From assembly GCA_946885645.1 (NCBI GenBank), contig CAMPGU010000030.1:1-22371 (forward strand): 22,371 nucleotides of DNA, in the 5' to 3' direction. Below the pieces are notes generated by a model that was given only the letters and a program-made list of their open reading frames with translations, ran no database searches and was not told the DNA's origin. The position numbers and the translations under genes were made by a program. This DNA is from an uncultured Haloferula sp. (GTDB lineage: Bacteria > Verrucomicrobiota > Verrucomicrobiae > Verrucomicrobiales > Akkermansiaceae). Within the stretch, counting starts at the first letter, position 1. Every line of letters starts with the position of its first letter. Shown piece by piece: positions 15,545 through 22,371 of the stretch.

Positions 15545-17077
15545 TCACTTTTTCTCCGTCGCCGGGGCTTCCGTCGCCGGCTTTTCCTCCTTCGGCTTTT
15601 TCAATTCCTCGAGCTGCTTTTTGCCTTCCGCCAATTGCTTCTCGTCCAGCTTGCTGGTGATGTCGCCGAGCAAGGTCTTCGCTTCCTCGTCGCCGCGCTC
15701 GACTGCAAGCGACGCCAGCGCCCAGGATTTCGGCAAGTTCCGCTCGGTCCCCAGGCCGGCCGCGTGGAGACGCGCGAGACCGGCGGTGGCGGCGGCGTGG
15801 CCCTGATTCGCGGCCAGCGAGTAGAGCTGCCCGGCGTTGTTGTGGTCCATCGGCACGCCCATGCCCCGTTCGTAGAGGGTCGCCAGATTGTTCTGCGCGG
15901 CGGCGTGTCCCGCTTTCGCCGCGGTGGTGAACCACGCCGCACCGGCTGCGGGGTCGCTGAGGCCGAGATTCCCGGAGACGTAGAGCAGCCCGAGCTCGTT
16001 CTGAGCCACCGGAAGCCCCGCGTTCGCCGAGGAGAGCAGATATTTGTAAGCGGCCAAAAGATCCGGCTTCTCATCCTTTGAAATTCGGGACGCCAGCTCC
16101 AATCCCGCCAGCGGGCTACCGGCTTCCGCCGCCTTTGCCAGCCATTCGCGGCCTTTCTGCTCGCTCTTCTCCAGGCCTCCCTTGCCTTCCATGTGGAAAA
16201 CCGCCACGCGCAGCATGCAGTCCGGCTGCTTCTCATCCGCACCCTTCTGATATTGGGCAAGCGCGGCCTTTTCGTTTTCCTTCACGTTCTCCTCGAAGTC
16301 GCCGAGCGCGAGGTAGGCGGTGAGTTGTTTCTTCTCGATCGCCTTGGCAAGCCAGTCCCGGCCCTCCTTCTCGTTGCGGAATCTTTCATCCCCGTTCAAG
16401 AGGCGGGAGCCGAGCGGAACGTAGGCGTTTTCGTCACCCAGGCCCGCCGCCTTGCGATAAAGGTCGAGCGATTTTTTTGCATCGGCCTTCTCTTTGAAGC
16501 CGAAGTTGCCTTCGTGGAGCCGGGCCAGGAGGAGGATCGATGGAGTGTCACCTGCTTCGGATGCGGAATTCCACCATTGGACCGCTTTGTCGAAGTCCGG
16601 CTTCTCGCTGAGCAGGCCGCGCAGCCATGCCTCGCCGAGGATGCGGCCCGCATTCGCCGGATCGGTCTTGGCGGCGGATTCCAGCGACTCGCGGGCTTCC
16701 TGGCGGTCCTTTTCCTCCTTGGAATTCAGGAGGATCAGGGCGCGGCGGTAAGTGGCGTCCTTGTGCCCGGCAGCGGCGGCCTTCTTGTAATTTTCCAGCG
16801 CCGCATCCCGGGAAGCGGCCAGCCCTTGGCCCGTCTCCGCGGCAAAGGCGAGCAGGAACAGCGCGTCCGCGTTGCCCTTTTCCGCCAGCGGCTTGGCCAG
16901 CTCCACCCCCACGGAATGGCGGCCTTCGCGATAGGCATCCAGCGCGGCCTTCGCGGGTCCTTCCGCGACCGGCACGGTGGCTGGCGCATCGGTTCCCAGG
17001 CTGACGGCTGCCGGCGCGACGGTGGCGGTCGCGAGGGCCAGGGCGAAAAGGAGGGCTTTGGTCGTCACGCCGCCCAT
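15545..17077 (-). CDS. Secreted Sel1-repeat (TPR-like) protein
   Basis: A 510-residue protein with an N-terminal signal peptide (LLFALALATATVAPAA; export is likely), followed by roughly ten Sel1-like helix-pair repeats of about 36 residues. Well-preserved repeat blocks include AQNELGLLYVSGNLGL, AAQNNLATLYERGMGV and AATAGLARLHAAGLGT, each followed by an A-W/A-LYSLAA-type helix and A-GH spacer. The last 30 residues are Lys/Glu/Pro-rich and likely disordered. Such repeats act as protein-protein scaffolds in the periplasm or at the envelope; partner unknown. The start is ATG 17077; GTG at codon 4 is possible. The upstream region (GTAGCTCCCTAA) is pyrimidine-rich without a Shine-Dalgarno site. It lies between the membrane methyltransferase-like gene and coaB. 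Confidence 0.88.
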   Translation of the reverse strand: MGGVTTKALLFALALATATVAPAAVSLGTDAPATVPVAEGPAKAALDAYREGRHSVGVELAKPLAEKGNADALFLLAFAAETGQGLAASRDAALENYKKAAAAGHKDATYRRALILLNSKEEKDRQEARESLESAAKTDPANAGRILGEAWLRGLLSEKPDFDKAVQWWNSASEAGDTPSILLLARLHEGNFGFKEKADAKKSLDLYRKAAGLGDENAYVPLGSRLLNGDERFRNEKEGRDWLAKAIEKKQLTAYLALGDFEENVKENEKAALAQYQKGADEKQPDCMLRVAVFHMEGKGGLEKSEQKGREWLAKAAEAGSPLAGLELASRISKDEKPDLLAAYKYLLSSANAGLPVAQNELGLLYVSGNLGLSDPAAGAAWFTTAAKAGHAAAQNNLATLYERGMGVPMDHNNAGQLYSLAANQGHAAATAGLARLHAAGLGTERNLPKSWALASLAVERGDEEAKTLLGDITSKLDEKQLAEGKKQLEELKKPKEEKPATEAPATEKK

Positions 17078-17135
17078 TTAGGGAGCTACGGGCGGGGAGC
17101 AAAGAGGAAAGAGCAGGTTAGCCGCGGTCCTGCCC

Positions 17136-18407
17136 TTACTCCACGGCCTGCCGCTTGCCCGCGCCCGCCGCATCGAAACAAATCTGAAGGAGATGGGATA
17201 TTCCCGGAAGACCCGCCGCCCAGCCGAGGGAAGCGTATCCGAGATGGAGATGTTGCAATCCCATCGCGATGGCAGCCACGCCCGATTCCATGCGTCCCGA
17301 GGCCGGGTGCCGCCATGTCACCCGTTCCAAAGGGATGCTTTGCCACTCCGATGCTCTACGCAGCTCCAGTTGCGCGGGCTGGCGGTCTTCAAACCATTGC
17401 CGGATTTCGGAACAAGGTCCGCAAGAGTCATCGATCCACAGCTCGCAGGTCTCCCCGACGAGTGGCTTCCAGCGTGGGAACCACGGGCGGATCTCCCGGC
17501 GGTAGGTTGTCCATTTTTCCCCGAAACGCGCACGCATGTCTTCGTTCTCCGACCAGCGGGCGAATCCTTCCGAATAGACAATTCCCATGAGCGCCATGAG
17601 CGCCGGCCAAGGTGTGGCGAGCAGCAGCGCTTCGCCCATCAAAAGCAAGGTCATCGACAGCTGCATGGGATTTCTCACAAAGGCGTAGATCCCGTGCGTG
17701 ACGAGTCGTTCCGGCGGATCCAGCGGTACCGGCGTGCCGCCCCCGCTGCGCGCCAGATCGCGCGCCGCGGTGAGGCCAGGCACCGAGAAAAGAAAGATGC
17801 CCGCAGGAATGAATGCCCGTGCCGGACCGGGTATCGCCTGCCAGCGCAAGATGACCCCCTCCAGGTCCCCGCAGACCAACAGCGCCGGCAAGCCCAGAAA
17901 AACCCCTCCGAAGGCCGCGGCTAGCAAGCCGCAGCGGATCTCCAGCTTCTCCCGGGAGACGGTCGTGCGAACGATGAAGAGGGAAGGCAGCAGCAAGATC
18001 GCCACGCAGGCGGCTTCCCCGAGCCACCACAGCGGGTGAAGCTCCAGCACCGGGGCCATTTCCGGCATGGTCCGGAGGTCGATCGCCACGAGCAGCGCTA
18101 CGGCGATCCATGTCCGCCCGCCCATGGCCTTTGAAAGCAGCGGCGCACAGACTCCCCATGCGAGTATCCACCCGAAATAGAGGGACAGCGGCATTCCGCC
18201 CAGTGCGGCGCTTTGCGAACGGTAGCTCCATAGCCCTGCCGCGCGGGCCAGGGAATCCAGCCAGGGCAGCATGGCCGCATTCCACAAAAGAGCGAAGAGC
18301 AAGCCCGTGGCCAAGCGTTTCGACGGACGGACCCACCATGCCAGCAACGCGGCACCGGCCACGGGACCGTAAAGACATGCCAGATGGATGGCCGCCTCGC
18401 GGGTCAT
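17136..18407 (-). CDS. Multi-pass ICMT/PEMT-like methyltransferase fused to CGPC thioredoxin/DCC-like domain
   Basis: The frame opens further upstream, but ATG 18407 overlaps the previous stop by 4 bases (ATGA) and begins right before the first membrane span, giving 423 residues. About seven or eight hydrophobic segments cover residues 5-230. Then comes the isoprenylcysteine/phospholipid methyltransferase signature H238-G-I-Y-A-F-V-R245-N246-P247-M, followed by two spans and the family tail (SENEDMRARFGEKWTTYRRE as E-DMRARFG-KW--Y). From about residue 318 a cytosolic extension starts with ELWIDDSC329-G-P-C332-SEIRQWF, the CxxC of thioredoxin/DCC (DUF393-like) proteins, and ends with the GLPGISHLL-type helix expected of DCC domains. 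Family knowledge suggests methylation of a lipid or isoprenoid-type substrate; the redox domain role is inferred. It is coupled to the SRPBCC gene. Confidence 0.82.
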   Translation of the reverse strand: MTREAAIHLACLYGPVAGAALLAWWVRPSKRLATGLLFALLWNAAMLPWLDSLARAAGLWSYRSQSAALGGMPLSLYFGWILAWGVCAPLLSKAMGGRTWIAVALLVAIDLRTMPEMAPVLELHPLWWLGEAACVAILLLPSLFIVRTTVSREKLEIRCGLLAAAFGGVFLGLPALLVCGDLEGVILRWQAIPGPARAFIPAGIFLFSVPGLTAARDLARSGGGTPVPLDPPERLVTHGIYAFVRNPMQLSMTLLLMGEALLLATPWPALMALMGIVYSEGFARWSENEDMRARFGEKWTTYRREIRPWFPRWKPLVGETCELWIDDSCGPCSEIRQWFEDRQPAQLELRRASEWQSIPLERVTWRHPASGRMESGVAAIAMGLQHLHLGYASLGWAAGLPGISHLLQICFDAAGAGKRQAVE

Positions 18408-19333
18408 TGGCTTTTGTAGGTCTGGTCCAGGAAATATTCCCCGGCTTTCCTCACTCCATAGCGTTCGATCGGCTTGAAATACCAAGCGGGATCCAGCAGC
18501 CGGCGATAGCGCATCGTCAGCGTGACCCGCGATCCCCTGCCGCTCGGCTCGATCTTCCATTCCGCCTCCTGCCAATCGAGCCAGTGGGCAATGTGGCTGG
18601 TATCCGAAATGCGGGTGACACGGATGTGGCCGGAATCGCTCTCGGTCACTTCCGCCAGCAGATCGCCCGGTTTGCCCTCCCCGCCGGCAAAGTGTATGCG
18701 CCAGCGATCCCCGGTTTCGAGTCCGTCCCCTTCGATTTCGTGTGGCGCAGGAAAGCCCAGCTTTAGAAAGGGCGGGAGTTCGCCTAGAACGAACGCCGGG
18801 CCACCGGCGAGCTTTTCCCGGGCCGCACCCGGCGGGATGGGTAGTTCGCGGCTTACCGTGACCGCTTCATCCCGGGGAAAGGAGAGGAGGCCGGTCGTCC
18901 CTTCCATGCTCATCAGCACCAGTGCAGGAAGTACCACCAGCCGGAAGCGGCGGTCGAATTCCTTCCGGGCCCGTGCCTTGTCCACGAAGATTCCGATGAT
19001 GAAGCCCACGGAATAGAAGAGAGGAGCGGCCATCAGAATACAGATGAATCCCTCGATAAAGAGGATGCCCAGAAGGAGCAGGAACAAGGTGATCCCCTTC
19101 ATGATCATGCCGGTCGCGCTGGAAGAGCGGGGTAAAAGCGCGATCAGCACCGCCATGGCTGTCGGCAAGCCGATGAACATCATGGCACTTTGCTCTTTTT
19201 GGCCGAGCACCAGGACCCGGTACAAGACGGAAGCCGCTCCGGCTGCGAGCGACAACCAGATGAAGATGCCAACCTTGCGTGGCGGGAGATCCCGTGGGGG
19301 AGGCTCTGGAGTCGTGATCGGAGCGTCAGGCAT
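18404..19333 (-). CDS. Membrane-anchored SRPBCC/START-like protein
   Basis: A 309-residue protein. The N-terminal 18 residues are Pro-rich; three or four membrane spans follow (about residues 22-45, 50-68, 77-100 and 103-118), then a soluble C-terminal half (about 165-305) with the look of an SRPBCC/polyketide-cyclase-like hydrophobic-ligand domain: alternating strands such as WRIHFAGGEG, DLLAEVTESDSGHIRVTRI, a HWLDWQEAEWKIEPSGRGSRVTL strand pair (in parts) and a C-terminal long helix with a DPAWYFKPIERYGVRKA start. SRPBCC domains bind lipids or other hydrophobic molecules; none is identifiable here. Its stop overlaps the start of the methyltransferase-CGPC gene by 4 bases, so the two are translationally coupled and probably act on one membrane substrate. 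A palindrome lies seven bases upstream of its ATG. Confidence 0.8.
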   Translation of the reverse strand: MPDAPITTPEPPPRDLPPRKVGIFIWLSLAAGAASVLYRVLVLGQKEQSAMMFIGLPTAMAVLIALLPRSSSATGMIMKGITLFLLLLGILFIEGFICILMAAPLFYSVGFIIGIFVDKARARKEFDRRFRLVVLPALVLMSMEGTTGLLSFPRDEAVTVSRELPIPPGAAREKLAGGPAFVLGELPPFLKLGFPAPHEIEGDGLETGDRWRIHFAGGEGKPGDLLAEVTESDSGHIRVTRISDTSHIAHWLDWQEAEWKIEPSGRGSRVTLTMRYRRLLDPAWYFKPIERYGVRKAGEYFLDQTYKSQ

Positions 19334-19339
19334 GATTCA

Positions 19340-19365
19340 GTATTTTCAGTACTTTCTGAAAACAC
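19340..19365 (-). promoter_or_regulatory. 26-base imperfect palindrome before the SRPBCC/methyltransferase pair (candidate operator)
   Basis: GTATTTTCAG (19340-19349) and CTGAAAACAC (19356-19365) are reverse complements at nine of ten positions around a 6-base centre; an extra CAGTA half-copy overlaps the left edge (19338-19342). It is AT-rich against a GC-rich surround and ends seven bases before the ATG at 19333. On the minus strand TTGTGT (19367-19362) and AATACT (19344-19339) have a 17-base spacing, so the palindrome may lie between promoter boxes, which fits a repressor site. The implied transcript would be nearly leaderless. Confidence 0.4.
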
Positions 19366-19427
19366 AATAACAATCGATCTGCCTAGAATTCTTCAATGAC
19401 AGGGGAACCCTAGGGACCCGGAGCCGA

Positions 19428-22244
19428 TCACCCCGTCGTCCGCAGGCCCGAAGCGATGGCGTTGATCGATAGCAGCATCTTCGGAAACATCGCCTCCGCT
19501 TCCGCTTCCTTCTCATCCGCCACCAGTCCGCGCCATTCGCGGAGGATGGCGATCTGCTGCCGGTGCAGCACCCGGAGCGGGGCCTCGCGGATTGCCAGGG
19601 TTTTTGCCATGCGCGGCCGACGGTTTTCCATGCCGCCCTTGTAGAGCCCTTCCAGCAGGTCCTGCGTCCGGTGGAACTCGGCCACGATCAAGTCCATGAA
19701 CCGTTTCCGCAGCACTGGGTCCTCCACCAGCGAGGCATACTCGTTCATGAGCTCGAGATTGGCCGACGCAAGGTTGGTTTCCACGTTGGTCAGCACGTAG
19801 CCGAGGAAGGTGGATTGCCTCACGGCATCCCGCAGGGCCTCGAATTTCTCCGGCGAGGATGCCTGCATCGCCTCCAGCGCGGAGCCGACACCGAACCAGC
19901 CCGGCAGGTAAAAACGGGCCTGGGTCCAGGAGAAGACCCACGGGATCGCGCGCAGATCGGCAATCGAATGGCCCTTCTTTCCCGTGCGCCGCGCGGGGCG
20001 CGAGCCGATGCGGGAATTCTCCAGCGCATCGATCGGAGTGACCTGCCGGTAGAAATCGATGAAGCCTTCCGTCTTCAGAAGCGCCTGATAGGCCGCCTGG
20101 CTTTTCTCCGCCAGAAAAGGGAGGAAAGGAAGCGCCTGATCCGCCTTCGGAGCCGTGTGGCGGTGGGTCGCCGTGGTGATCGCGGCCCCTGCAAGCAGGA
20201 GTTCCAGATTGTAGGTGGCGTTGGCGAGGTTCGCGTATTTCTGCGCGATGGTTTCCCCCTGCTCGGTCATGCGGAATTCCCCGCTCATCGAACCGTGGGG
20301 GAGGGAGGCCATGAACCAATGGGTAGGGCCCGCGCCGCGGGAAATCGTCCCGCCGCGCCCGTGGAAGAAGCAGAGCTTCACCGCGCGCTCGTTGCCGGCC
20401 AGACTCAGGCTTTCCTGCGCCTGGTGGAGCGCCCACTGGGCTGCCAGGATGCCGCAGTCCTTGTTGGAATCCGAATACCCGAGCATCACCTGCTGGCTCG
20501 GCTGTCCGCCCTCGGCGCGCATCTCGTTCGTCTTGCGGGTGAGCGGGTGATCCAGAAAGGCCCCCAGGATCCCGGGCGAACGATCGAGATCGTCCATCGT
20601 CTCGAAGAGAGGCACCACCTCCAGCGCGCACCACGAACCCTCCGGGCCGTGTTCCATCAGGCCCGCCTCACGGGCGAGGAGGAAAACCCCAAGGAGGTCG
20701 GAGAGCTCGCGCGTCATCGAGACGATCAGCGCCCCGAGCCCCGCGTCGCCCCATTCCTTGCGATGCTTCGCCAGCACCCGGTAGCAATCGAGCACCGCAT
20801 CCGCCTCTTCTCCGATCCGGGCGGAGTCGTGGAGGAAGGGCCGCGGGGATTCCAGCTCCCGATTCAGGAAAGCAACCCGCTTTTCTTCGCTCCAGGAGCC
20901 GTAATTCTGCCCGTCCGGCATACCCGCGGCCGCGAGCAGCCGGGAGATGGCCTTGTCGTGGAATTCGGAATTCTGGCGGACGTCGAGCAATGCCAGATGG
21001 AAGCCGAAGATCTCCAGCTTCTGGCGGAGCGGGCGGATGTACTGCTCGTCGATCAAGGCGCAACCCACCCCGCGTATGCCGGTAGCCAGCAACGCGAGAT
21101 CCGCATCGAGCGCGGCCGGCGACTTGTAGCCGGGATGGCCCTCGATCTGGCGCTGGAGGCGCGCCGCGATCAGGCGGGCAAGGTGCCGCCACGGTTCTTC
21201 GTGATAGCGGTCGTGAAGATCGTTCGAGACCTCCTCGTCGCCGAGCATGAAGGTCAGCTCGTCGATCCGCCGCTCCAGGACCTCGGGGATCTCGTTGAGC
21301 TGGCGGGAGAGGGTCAGCTGCCCGGCCACCTGCTCCAGTTCGCGCTTGAGAAGCTGGAAACACGCGCGGCGGAGCATCTCGAGCGCTTTGTCGGTGACCT
21401 CCGGGGTGACCAGGGGATGGCCATCGCGGTCGCCGCCGATCCAGGTGCCGAAGGAAAGCCGCGGGATATTCCCGGCGGCCCGCAGCATGTCCACGGGAAA
21501 GCCGGCATCCCGCCATGCCTCGGTGAAATGAAGATCCAGCCGGTTCAGGGCGGACGGGAAGAGGTCGCGCAGGTAGTGGATCGCGTCCCGCAGTTCGCGG
21601 TAGATATCCGGACGGACGAGGTGGATTTCTCCCGTGCGCCAGAGGGTTTCCAGAGCCGTCACGATCCGCTCGCGGATGCGGCGGCGCTCGCGGTCGGTGT
21701 ATTTCGGGTACTCGTTGCGGACGAGCTCCTCATAGAGCGCGCGGTGGCGCTCGCGCACCGAAGCGCGCTTGGCCTCCGTGGGATGCGCGGTGAGCACCGG
21801 CTGTACGTCGATGTCCGCCAGCACGCCGAGGATTTCCTCCGGTCCGAGCCCGAGCGAGGACATGTCGCGGAGCGCCTGCGGCCAGAGCCCGCGGATCGAT
21901 TGCGCGCCCAGCGCCTTCTCCCGCTCGCGGCGGATCGCGGCGGCCGCGCGCTCCTCCACCATGTTCAGGAGCTGGAAGCCGATGGAATAAAGCTGCTGCG
22001 TTCCTTCCGGCGGATGGCTTTCGGGAACCGTTCCCGACCAAGGCAGGTAGGGAATCAGTGAATCCTCGCCCAGACTTTTCAAGGCATCGCCGAGGCAACC
22101 CACGAGAAATGAGAGGGTTTCATCGATCAGTTCGAATCCTTCGAGGCGCAGTTGCTCTCGGGTGGGTGGGAGCTCGGTCATGGGCGCGGCCAGTGAAGCA
22201 GCCGGAGTGCCGTTGCGGGAAGCCGAATGCGCGTGCACGTTCAC
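19428..22244 (-). CDS. ppc: Phosphoenolpyruvate carboxylase
   Basis: PEPC carboxylates phosphoenolpyruvate with bicarbonate to oxaloacetate, refilling the TCA cycle, as a cytoplasmic tetramer. The 938-residue protein carries all catalytic blocks: V150-LTAHPTEAKR (catalytic H154), FGTWIGGDRDGHP, MLGYSDSNKDCG, FFH628GRGGTISR636GAGP, TEQGE, RIGSRPARR and RAIPWVFSWTQ. The C-terminus is GLRTTG instead of the usual RNTG. The start is GTG 22244, supported by a 4-base GTGA overlap with the upstream stop; an ATG at 22181 would remove 21 low-complexity residues and still keep the family N-terminus, so it cannot be excluded. Two residues that bind the feedback inhibitor aspartate in the E. coli enzyme are changed (S827 for Lys773, T936 for Asn881), hinting at altered regulation. 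Confidence 0.95.
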   Translation of the reverse strand: MNVHAHSASRNGTPAASLAAPMTELPPTREQLRLEGFELIDETLSFLVGCLGDALKSLGEDSLIPYLPWSGTVPESHPPEGTQQLYSIGFQLLNMVEERAAAAIRREREKALGAQSIRGLWPQALRDMSSLGLGPEEILGVLADIDVQPVLTAHPTEAKRASVRERHRALYEELVRNEYPKYTDRERRRIRERIVTALETLWRTGEIHLVRPDIYRELRDAIHYLRDLFPSALNRLDLHFTEAWRDAGFPVDMLRAAGNIPRLSFGTWIGGDRDGHPLVTPEVTDKALEMLRRACFQLLKRELEQVAGQLTLSRQLNEIPEVLERRIDELTFMLGDEEVSNDLHDRYHEEPWRHLARLIAARLQRQIEGHPGYKSPAALDADLALLATGIRGVGCALIDEQYIRPLRQKLEIFGFHLALLDVRQNSEFHDKAISRLLAAAGMPDGQNYGSWSEEKRVAFLNRELESPRPFLHDSARIGEEADAVLDCYRVLAKHRKEWGDAGLGALIVSMTRELSDLLGVFLLAREAGLMEHGPEGSWCALEVVPLFETMDDLDRSPGILGAFLDHPLTRKTNEMRAEGGQPSQQVMLGYSDSNKDCGILAAQWALHQAQESLSLAGNERAVKLCFFHGRGGTISRGAGPTHWFMASLPHGSMSGEFRMTEQGETIAQKYANLANATYNLELLLAGAAITTATHRHTAPKADQALPFLPFLAEKSQAAYQALLKTEGFIDFYRQVTPIDALENSRIGSRPARRTGKKGHSIADLRAIPWVFSWTQARFYLPGWFGVGSALEAMQASSPEKFEALRDAVRQSTFLGYVLTNVETNLASANLELMNEYASLVEDPVLRKRFMDLIVAEFHRTQDLLEGLYKGGMENRRPRMAKTLAIREAPLRVLHRQQIAILREWRGLVADEKEAEAEAMFPKMLLSINAIASGLRTTG

Positions 22245-22371
22245 TCCACCACGCAGGGCAGCAGGACGGCGTCGCGCATGCCGTGGATCTTCTTCTTGTC
22301 CGCGGGTGCCAGGGTCGCCAGTGCGCCCGCGAGCGAGGTATGGCCTTGGTCGTCGGTGAAGTAGTAGGGGC
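22241..22371 (-). CDS. C-terminal fragment of an unidentified protein upstream of ppc
   Basis: A minus-strand frame enters at the right edge and gives 42 residues before a TGA at 22241-22243 (begins PYYFTDDQGHTSLAG, ends RDAVLLPCVVE). The stop overlaps the ppc GTG by 4 bases, and codon choice is like the neighbouring genes, so it is very likely a real gene in the same operon. The fragment is too short to assign a family. Confidence 0.6.
   Translation of the reverse strand, partial: PYYFTDDQGHTSLAGALATLAPADKKKIHGMRDAVLLPCVVE

Noticed and set aside
19400..19427. CCCTAGGG-centred inverted repeat as ppc terminator
   Set aside because: The arms are imperfect and no T-run follows on the minus strand.
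19563..22061. 832-codon open frame on the plus strand opposite ppc
   Set aside because: It is fully antisense to a gene with every PEPC motif; its translation is low-complexity and His/Arg/Gly-rich with no recognisable domain. Long antisense frames are expected in GC-rich genes.

Overview
The window comes from a GC-rich bacterium, most likely of the phylum Verrucomicrobiota (Luteolibacter/Haloferula-like Verrucomicrobiaceae). This placement is inferred from gene content: a PVC-type haem-binding CxxCH dehydrogenase-like protein, an adjacent DUF1800/DUF1501 pair, a DUF6807 (PF14100) protein, an FG-GAP protein with a DPDGDG...LIEFSLGSDP segment, and start codons that almost never carry a Shine-Dalgarno sequence. 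No rRNA, tRNA, CRISPR array, insertion sequence or phage gene was seen. Coding density is very high and no gene-free stretch exceeds about 130 bases.

Left part (1-2552, minus strand): one very large secreted FG-GAP/beta-propeller-type protein, open at the left edge (850 codons visible). It is divergent from a plus-strand block. Plus block (2640-13197): a CvfB/YitL-like S1 RNA-binding protein; then a run of mostly exported proteins, namely an esterase fused to an SMP-30/gluconolactonase propeller, a PVC-type haem-binding propeller protein with a galactose-binding-like N-terminus, a DUF1800 protein, a Tat-exported DUF1501 protein and a secreted DUF6807 protein; and finally an HAD-IB phosphatase. 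I read the exported run as a periplasmic or surface module for hydrolysing and oxidising carbohydrate-type substrates, but the substrate cannot be read from sequence.

Right part (13203-22371, all minus strand). In transcription order from the right edge: the C-terminal tail of an unidentified protein, overlapping by 4 bases phosphoenolpyruvate carboxylase (ppc); a membrane/SRPBCC protein overlapping by 4 bases a multi-pass methyltransferase-like protein fused to a CGPC thioredoxin/DCC-like domain; a secreted Sel1-repeat protein; then a housekeeping cluster of stand-alone CoaB (coenzyme A synthesis), an inositol-monophosphatase family enzyme, IspF (isoprenoid synthesis) and a small HTH-like protein. 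The plus and minus blocks converge at 13197/13203 with only 5 bases between stops.

Points most worth a second look: the membrane methyltransferase-CGPC fusion with its SRPBCC partner and the palindrome in front of them; PEP carboxylase lacking two of the four residues that bind the inhibitor aspartate in the E. coli enzyme; the esterase-lactonase fusion within the exported cluster; and the pyrimidine-rich tracts that replace Shine-Dalgarno sites before many starts.
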